Shown: piece by piece, positions 57,496 through 64,000 of the stretch | Position numbering within the stretch: position 1 is the first letter of the stretch | How the letters are laid out: every line of letters begins with the position of its first letter | Source of the DNA: Furcasterigmium furcatum | Lineage: Eukaryota > Ascomycota > Sordariomycetes > Glomerellales > Plectosphaerellaceae | Reading direction: 5' to 3' | Assembly: GCA_001599815.1 (NCBI GenBank) | Contig: BCIA01000004.1 | Location: 1,800,862-1,864,861 of the forward strand | Length of the DNA: 64,000 nucleotides | Position numbers and translations under genes: made by a program | Notes under the pieces: generated by a model | What the model saw: only the letters and a program-made list of their open reading frames with translations | What the model was told of the DNA's origin: nothing | Databases searched by the model: none

Positions 57496-57930
57496 AATCT
57501 TAACTTCGGGGTCGGCCATAACTACCGTTTTTTTTCTGGCCCCCACATGCCGCTCCTTGAACGGCCGGTGACTAAGCGGTCCCGTTTGCGACTTTCCTTT
57601 CTTAGCCCCGTCTACTTAACCCCCCTACCCCCTTTCTTTCTGGTTTCCTGGATTTCTGAGTTGACTACCTCGCTCTTCCCTCTCGATTTCCAGGAGCCTG
57701 ACAAGACACCTGCATGGGAGGCCCCTGGCCTCGCGGGGAGAGGGGCGAGGGCGCCCCCCTCTCCCGTCCTTCCCTCTTCCCATCTCCTCTTCCTTCTCTT
57801 TCCCGCCTCCTCTCCATGAAGACGAGTCAGGCCCGCTGCTTTCTTCCTCCGATCATCCTGACTCTTACTGTATTAGTTTTGGTTTTACTCACGAACTTCA
57901 GGCTGTGGCCTGAGCCGACACCGTGGCGAC
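57496..57930 (+). other. element left end and captain promoter
   Basis: 435 bp between the 5S break and the captain start. Pyrimidine-rich around 57590-57820, typical for a fungal promoter. An upstream ATG at 57817 opens a short frame ending at 58028 in another register and is probably leader sequence. Confidence 0.45.
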
Positions 57931-60908
57931 ATGTCACCGACCTCCGCACCGGCCGTACCAGTCCCCGTACCTGCGGAGCCGTGGAGATTTGCTGGCGGCC
58001 AAGTTTGGCTCGACGATGTCGTCGCTAAGAACCAAAAGGACACACTTCAGTACCTAGAAGGATGTGTTTCCGACCCTATCGATGACTCCCGCAAAGTCAA
58101 TGAAAAGACAGAAGCGTATCGGAAGTATGCCCGTCGTCTCTGGGACATGTAGGATTCCCGTCTCCCCGCTTGCCTCCTCACGTCCTGAATCCTCGGAGTG
58201 TGGCGCACGCATCGACTGTATGGCTGGACTAATGCGTGCTTTGTGCCAAAGGTTTTGCAAAAATGTCCTCAGCAAGGCTGGTCCGGATGCGACAGCTGAT
58301 CCTGAAGTCATCGCCCTGGACCTGTGCTACAACCGGCCTTCGGCGGAAAATAAGTTCAGGGCCTTCTTGCGATATTATGTCAAGACATCAGTCCAGCTCC
58401 GCCCATCGCTCGGGCCTGAGGAATATGAATGGGTTCGGGGCATCGATTCGGCTATCACGGTCACCGAGCTTTGGAAAGCCTTGGTTCGCCAGTTTCATTG
58501 CGGCTTCTTGCAGGAGAAGCGACGCCAGGTACCCGAAAAAGCGTCGCTCTATTCATTGAAGTTCTGCGACACTTCGCAAGGGACTGGATCTGTGTGGAAA
58601 GTATCGAAGGTTTGACCGCCCGGGTGTCCCCGACCCTTCTCTAATAGGGTTCCAGGCCCTTTGTGCTCAATCGGAGTCTTATGCTAACGCGCTCTGGGGC
58701 GCTGACTTGCAGTGGATTCGAGAAGACCTCACAGACGAGCTTGGCCTTTCCCGCGGCCAGTTGTTCCACAAGCAGGAGGTGACCGGCGAAGATTCTCTTG
58801 CCATTCTCTCCGTGTTGTGGGCGCATCCGGACGTCGTAAGCTGCTCCCCCATGGATCGCCTGGCGTTCCACTTCATGGTCCTTCTTGCCAGCATTGGCGC
58901 ATTTCGGCCTGGTGCTCTCTCGTCCATACGATATGACCAAGTGCAACTGGCCGTCGTGGAAGACAAGGATAATCGATCCAGGTGGCTGGTCGCCACCATC
59001 ACTATAGTTCACAACAAGACCGACCGAAATGCTCTCAAGAGGAGCCAGGACGACAGGTGAGTGGTCTACACCGTGTCCGCCGCGCTCATTAGATGCGTGT
59101 CTCGCTCACCATGATGTTGATAGGATCTCATTTTCCGTCACTTTTGCGCCATGCCCCCTCGTCTGCGTGCTCAGCCTTCTCGTCGCCAAAGCCATCAAGG
59201 ATGACGCGTTTGATGTGGGCTTCGACTCCCTCGACGCAGTTCTTACTAGACCCAAGCTTGGCGACTCGGGGTATCTGCCCATTCGCTGGAAGAAGAGCAT
59301 GATGGACAATCCCATGTTTGAATTGCCGTACCACCAGCTCTGGAAGATTTGGCAACGCTGCACTTGGGCCCTCGGGTGTCGCGACCCTCCGCGCCCATAT
59401 GCTATGCGCGTTGGTGGCGCTGGCCGGCTCGATGGTGAGACCCAACCGTGACCTTTGGCGGTCATGCGAAACTGACAGCTTCTTTTTTAGGTGTCCTTAC
59501 CCCCGCTGTTCGTAACTTCGTCGTCGACAACACTTCGGAGGTGTTTGAACGGAGCTATTTACCGAACCACTTCCGAGGTCAGCTCGCAACGTTCGCGTTT
59601 GGCGCGTTGGCTGGCGACTACGAGTCCCTGTTCCGCCAACTATGCAACTCTTCACTAAAAGTTGACCACGAAGCTCCAATGACCATATCTGCTGAGGAGA
59701 AGGCGGCTTTCGAGCAGCGATCGGACTTGCGCACGATAAGGGCCAAACTGGCGGGCGACGGCGAAGCGGAATCGCCAGACTGGCGAGAGGAGCTACAGAG
59801 GAGGGCCTTCTACATCCGAAACTCCTTAGCCAAGCAGCTGAGGCTACGGCAACGGAGCGACTACTTTGAACGGGTGGACAGGCAACGAGCCCTTGGATTC
59901 AACTGCGCTCCGCCCACGACCAAGGCCCAAACCCCGGAGGTTCAGGACGAGTCATTTCCTCATGAAGCTGCTACGGCCATAGGATCGATCTTTCAGCACT
60001 TTTCAGCCACAAAGGAGCTGCTCCTGACTACGCTGAAGGCCTACTCAAAACTTCTTGTCGCATATCTTCGACGGCAGCCGGCTGAGGTAGCACATTTGGC
60101 CTACGCAACAATTCGCGACGCAGCGACCCCGGATGCCGACCCCTCTTCGGGCTCCCTCCCCTTTGTCGAGCCGCCGCCTCGATCAAGACCGTCGATCTCC
60201 ACAAGTTGGTGTCTTCTGGGCTGCCGGTCATTCTCCCGTCGTCCGGGCCTCACCCGCCACATGAAGCTCCACGTGCGTGATGGCTCCTTCGTAAAGCCTT
60301 TCGAATGTCCCGAATGTCGCAGGCTGGGCTGGCCCGCCAGCACTATAGAAGGAATCTCACACTGGAGCGCCCACATTCACGTTCATCACGATGAACGGGA
60401 CGCGCCAAATGCACTGCTCGACACACGGCCGAACTCGAGCTCTCCAACTCCAGAGGTGTCCGCGGCGCCGACGATGGGTTGTTTGCTCTGCCACAGAGAG
60501 TTTAAGCCAAGGGGCCTCAGCATCCATTACCACTCCCACAAAGGAGATGCCCGATGGCAGAGACCGTTTGAGTGTCCGGAATGTAGACGACTAGGGCAAA
60601 CCACGACTGTGGACGGCTTTGCAGCCTGGCGCAAGCACTCCGATGCAGTACACGGGACAAGCGGGAGCCTCCTCGAGGAGGAGGCTTGCCTCAAGGCTGA
60701 CAAACGTTTCCGGGTGGACCTGGACGCTAGCTCCCCTAAAAGAAGGAGAAGGGACCCGGATCTAGCAGGCCAGGGGCTAGCTAAAAATGCGGTCGACGAC
60801 CAACAGCTCTACGGCAACGGTGAAGGCAGCACCACCAGCACTGGAAGGGACAAGATCGCATGGGAGGACAATCACCTCGGGAGCAAGGAGAATCCTATTG
60901 TCATTTAA
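57931..60908 (+). CDS. DUF3435 tyrosine recombinase (Starship captain) with C2H2-like fingers
   Basis: Predicted to cut and integrate the element at its target. Five exons (57931-58148, 58252-58609, 58713-59056, 59124-59434, 59491-60908) join in frame to 882 residues with no stop or frameshift. The DUF3435 core shows the first catalytic Arg in IGAFRPGALSSIRYDQ, a second in YAMRVGGAGRLDG (formed across intron 4), and the likely nucleophile Tyr in TSEVFERSY. A charged helical region follows. The C-terminal third has two repeated pairs of C2H2-like fingers: CLLGCRSFSRRPGLTRHM with CPECRRLG...HVHH, and CLLCHREFKPRGLSIHYHSH with CPECRRLG...AVHG. They probably help to bind DNA. A basic patch KRRRR and a short hydrophobic end (ENPIVI) close the protein. 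The start at 57931 is the first ATG of the conserved frame. Confidence 0.9.
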
Positions 60909-60913
60909 AATTC

Positions 60914-61393
60914 CTATGTAGGTAGACCATGAATAAAAGAGACAACATCCTGGAAGTACCATCCAACGTAGCACATTGTTTTGGAAGTCAAGGAAAAGTA
61001 TGTTCGGAGGCCAAGTCCATCGCGACAGGCGTCCCAGGGTTGAATGATGACCTGCGATTTCCACAGCGCTGGGACGTCAGAAAAGGGCCCGGAGATTTGT
61101 GATCGCGCTCTCACCTTAGTGTTTAGTTCAACGGCACAGAGCCTCGACTCAAGTTGACGCACGCGGGCCTTGAGTTCTTGTACATGCTTCCTTTGAGATA
61201 GAAACATCTCCTGCCAAAACACAGAAGAGGAGCGGTGTCGTTCAACTCGAGATTCCAAGTTTTCGAATCCTTCGGGTGGCAGGAGAAGCGTTGCCTTGAG
61301 CCGATCCCACCGCGGGTCGACGTGAGAACGAGGCGGCTGCTTCTCTGTAGGCTCCTCCTCCACGGAGATCTCGACCCAGGGTTCGGAAGACAT
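60914..61393 (-). CDS. short coiled-coil protein, unknown function
   Basis: A frame from ATG 61393 encodes up to 159 residues: an acidic N-terminus (MSSEPWVEISVEEEPTEK), then a heptad-like helix (SQRKHVQELKARVRQLESRL). After ELNTK (61115) a good donor GTGAGAG occurs, so the true C-terminus may lie in another exon. The frame ends only 5 bp from the captain stop on the opposite strand. I do not recognise the family. It lies inside the proposed Starship. Confidence 0.5.
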   Translation of the reverse strand: MSSEPWVEISVEEEPTEKQPPRSHVDPRWDRLKATLLLPPEGFENLESRVERHRSSSVFWQEMFLSQRKHVQELKARVRQLESRLCAVELNTKVRARSQISGPFSDVPALWKSQVIIQPWDACRDGLGLRTYFSLTSKTMCYVGWYFQDVVSFIHGLPT

Positions 61394-61769
61394 TCTTGCA
61401 AAGGCGTGATTTTTTTTTGCACCGCACAGCATGACAATGGGAGGTATTTTATAGATCCTCTGAGATGTAATGTGAAGCTGATGCTGAGTGGGTGGGTAGG
61501 TGGGTCGATCTGTCCAGTAGGGTCGGCGTTCGGGACTGGTCCTTCCGCGCGTCGTTGTGTTTGGCATGGCTTGGTGGGGTAGGTGAAGCTCATGAACCAG
61601 CTTCCGATGGTAGGGTTATTGGGGTTTGGATCTCGAGAATGACAACATTCGGTTTCCGTTTCAGAGAACTTCAAGACGATTAGGGCTGCCGCATAATGCA
61701 TATAAGAGGGCAGTAACCCCAGGAAAAGATGATAAATCAATCCAAGCCTAGAAGTAAACCGCGATTATC
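61394..61769. other. divergent promoter inside the element
   Basis: 376 bp between the coiled-coil and MADS-like genes, with opposite starts. Frames crossing it lack family character. Confidence 0.4.
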
Positions 61770-62220
61770 ATGGATCAACAACAGTCTACTGACCCGAGAG
61801 ATCATTCGGAAATGCCTGTAATTAAGATTGAACGTACGGATTCGCCACCCCCCCGAAAGCCTAGAATTATCCTTCATCCGTCAAAGCCAAGTGAAAAAGC
61901 AACGAAATACCGGCGCGATCGACTCTATCGACGAAGAAAGAGCCTGTTCAGCAAGCTTCATAATTTCTTTACAGACTTTCAACACGAATTCGGTGTCCAG
62001 GCGTACCTGGTTGTCCGTGCCGCCGGAAAGACGTATGAATATGATTCCACCGAAGACAAGCAGTGGCGGTCTGACAAATGCCTGGTGCGTCCCGTCCCCA
62101 TCCCTCCACCGATCAGACTTCCACTTATTCCTCAAGCGCACAATGTGCCCCGTTCCCAAGAGGTTCGGCCCCGCTAGTGTAGCCGGTTTCGGGAATGCAT
62201 CTGCCGTAGTAAAGAGATGA
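61770..62220 (+). CDS. small MADS-box-like protein
   Basis: Two exons (61770-62084, 62161-62220) give 124 residues. After a Pro-rich lead the sequence runs YRRDRLYRRRKSLFSKLHNFF, then about eleven residues later AYLVVRAAGKTYEYDS. This resembles the SRF-type MADS box: a basic helix ending in LFxK, then a beta strand followed by GKxYEY. It is shorter and more diverged than housekeeping MADS factors. It may bind DNA alone or as a partner of a host MADS protein. The frame is open and the intron has good signals (GTGCGT...AAG). As Starship cargo it could influence host or element gene expression, which is inference. Confidence 0.6.
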
Positions 62221-62446
62221 GCAGTAGTTAGAGTAGCTTTGTATAATTATCTAAATGGATCCTCTGTCATAGAATAACACCTGCATCACGCTTTAACATA
62301 GAATGAATAGAGTTATAGTACATCGGCTTGGTCGTTGTTTAATCGGAATCGGCCGTCTTAATTGTTCCCCGAATGATTAAATAAAGACAGACATGAACCC
62401 TTTCTCAATGCAAGCTATCTATTTTATGGAAGAAGCGCCCTTGAAT
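62221..62446. other. convergent 3' spacer
   Basis: AT-rich spacer between the MADS-like and PAQR genes. No coding sequence recognised. Confidence 0.45.
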
Positions 62447-63698
62447 TCAAGAAACCGCGCATGTATGATATAAGTTCCCGCCTTCCTGCCACGCAGCCGC
62501 GGCCCGTGATAGCCCAAGAACCCTCACTCGCGCTCCGGCAATCACTAGAACATGCATCCAGTTGTGACCCTGCCCGACAAGATCAAATCTCCCTGGATAC
62601 CACCGCTCGGGTATTCTGGCGACGAAGAGGATCGCCCCTGTTGAGTTGAGGAGCGCTAGGCCCACGAATGATCTCAGTCCCATCCTCTCCTCCAGCTCGA
62701 CAAGCCCGAACATAAGCAGGGCGTGAACCACGGGCGCAAAAAGACTGGCTCCAAAACAGGTGTAGACAGCAACACGGGATGCCCTGTTCTGGACCTCGCG
62801 AAACCCTGGCTTCTGCGTAATGAGACCGCTCTGGACCGTAGTGGCGGTTATGAGTGCGAGGTGGATGCAGCGCGCAATCGGCTGGCACCGGAAGGCGAAA
62901 TGGGCACCGGACACCCCGGCCCCCCACATTACGAGGACAATGCCCAGGTGATCCAGCTGGCTGCTAATCCTGTATATGTCGAGGCTATGATCGCAGAGAA
63001 TGTGGAAGGCGGTTGACAAGAGGAAGCAGGCCGCGACGGACAAGTAGAACACGCTCAGGGCGACACCATCTTGCAGTGAGATGCGGTATGCCAGACCTGT
63101 GACGAAGAAGTCATAGATGAACATGAGAAGAAACCCGAGCGTTCCGAAGAGATGGGACCAGATATTGGCTGTTGAAATTCTCAGACTGGAAGGCCTCTGG
63201 TGATACTGGTGAGACGACGTACCTGTTTCATTGTGTAGTTGGAAGATGCTCCTTAGGCTCGTCCGGTATGAGGAAGACGCAACTCTGAGCAACCCGATCA
63301 GCAATGGCCGTGTTAGATGCTAGTAAAATGGGTTCTGACCGATAGCCGGTGAGGATAAACGTGTTATCCCTGGGCCCAGTCAGTTTGTGGACGGCTCTAG
63401 CGACGGAGACGGGCTGACCTTTGCCAAAGTGCTGTAGCACTTTGTGACGGCTCTGAAGAGAGATCAGAATACAGACAGTACTGTATTAGGGCTGCATTAC
63501 TTACGAGTCTGTGTCATGGGGTCGTTTCTTGTCGGGCTCCTTGTTGTGTCTGCTGGCGAGCTTGGGATCCCTCCGGTATATGGGGCACCAAGGAACAAAA
63601 CCAATGCAATATCCACGAGCGGGAGTCAATAAAGGATCTAGACTCTTGGCTCTCAATGAAGCAGAAATAGTGGACAAGGCGAAGAGAAAATATATCAT
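62447..63698 (-). CDS. PAQR / haemolysin-III family membrane protein
   Basis: Seven-helix membrane protein related to adiponectin receptors and yeast Izh proteins, which affect zinc and lipid (ceramide) homeostasis. Splicing near 63350-63290 and 63215-63172 gives DNTFILTGYR, then SLRSIFQLHNETANIWSHLFG, the family signature. Further landmarks are the second metal-site stretch FHILCDHS and the end motif GQGHNWMHVLVIAG with the His pair. All metal-binding His positions appear present. The 5' end is uncertain: an exon read from ATG 63698 joins in frame through donor 63504 and acceptor about 63451. It lies in the proposed Starship and may be cargo. Confidence 0.85.
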
Positions 63699-64000
63699 TA
63701 AAGTGCGATCGTGTACCAGTCTGTCGGCTGTTATATCAGAAGATGGAGTTGGCTGCTAACGAATACAAAATAGTCATCATTCCCGACCCCCACCCCCACC
63801 CTCCTCTCCGCGGGCTCCTAGTGCGGGCTATAATCGCTGCCGCTCGCCGCAATTGGTTCCTCCCAGCGCTCATCTCAACCATCGCTTCCTTCTGGGATAT
63901 GTCGGCCTCACCAACGGCCGACTCTCCCCTATGTCCACGATTGTTCCTACCCTCTCTTTTAACCAGCCAGGTCTGGGCAACCCCGCTTGGTTTAGCTGTT
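63699..64000. other. right edge of the window, no gene seen
   Basis: Pyrimidine-rich sequence (CCCCCACCCCCACCC near 63785) typical of fungal promoters. A gene may start beyond the window. Confidence 0.4.

Larger units (their letters stand above)
57496..64000 (+). mobile_element. probable left end of a Starship element inserted in 5S rDNA
   Basis: Starships are giant fungal transposons whose first gene, near the left end and pointing inward, is a DUF3435 tyrosine recombinase (the captain). Here an intact gene of this family starts 436 bp inside a clean break in a 5S gene and reads away from it. The element would extend beyond position 64000, so neither its right end nor its full cargo can be seen. 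In this window it carries three further genes. The left border at 57496 is inferred from loss of 5S similarity; the exact border may differ by a few bases because of target duplication. Confidence 0.75.

Noticed and set aside
57817..58028. Short frame with a hydrophobic N-terminus just before the captain
   Set aside because: It overlaps the captain start in another register and ends quickly; more likely leader sequence than a signal-anchored protein.

Overview
This window looks like nuclear DNA of a filamentous ascomycete (Pezizomycotina), most likely a Sordariomycete. Genes are split by short introns (about 50-120 nt) with GTRNGT-like donors. There are several Zn2Cys6 regulators, secreted plant cell-wall enzymes (a GH10 xylanase with a fungal CBM1, a GH3 beta-glucosidase), a GPI-type Ser-rich protein and dispersed single 5S rRNA genes. 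I cannot name the species.

Layout. 0.3-6.5 kb: an ARO80-like zinc-cluster regulator and an uncharacterised protein with a possible PD-(D/E)XK motif and an acidic tail, both on the minus strand. 6.5-15.9 kb is an accessory-looking stretch: a degraded 5S fragment, an apparently complete Tc1-type transposon with 28-bp inverted repeats, an intact trypsin-like protease fused to repeated Gly/Ala-rich modules, another 5S fragment, and the broken 3' part of a Tc-toxin A-subunit-like gene. 15.9-21.3 kb: a divergent sugar transporter / GH3 beta-glucosidase pair. 21.7-31.7 kb: alpha/beta hydrolase, Zn2Cys6 regulator, DUF1275 membrane protein, 2OG-Fe(II) oxygenase and flavocytochrome-b2-like oxidase, which could be a small metabolic cluster. 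32-47 kb: GPI-type cell-surface protein, GH10-CBM1 xylanase, small Cys-containing secreted protein, AAAP amino-acid transporter, intact 5S rRNA gene, F-box-like protein, GABA/choline-type permease and a large secreted protein of unknown function. 47-56 kb: a zinc-cluster regulator, a hexokinase and a glucosamine-6-phosphate deaminase (probably part of N-acetylglucosamine use), then a second sugar transporter.

The most striking part is the right end. At 57428-57495 a 5S rRNA gene is cut cleanly: its first 68 nt match the intact 5S copy of this window (40723-40841) base for base, and then similarity stops. About 435 bp further on starts an intact five-exon DUF3435 tyrosine recombinase with C2H2-like fingers (57931-60908), transcribed away from the break. 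This is the expected left edge of a Starship, the giant cargo-carrying fungal transposon whose 'captain' is a DUF3435 recombinase, here inserted into a 5S rRNA gene. The element would run to the right beyond the window. Its visible cargo is a short coiled-coil protein, a small MADS-box-like protein and a PAQR/haemolysin-III membrane protein.

Exon borders were read by eye from GT/AG signals and frame continuity. Family calls rest on recognised motifs, not on searches.
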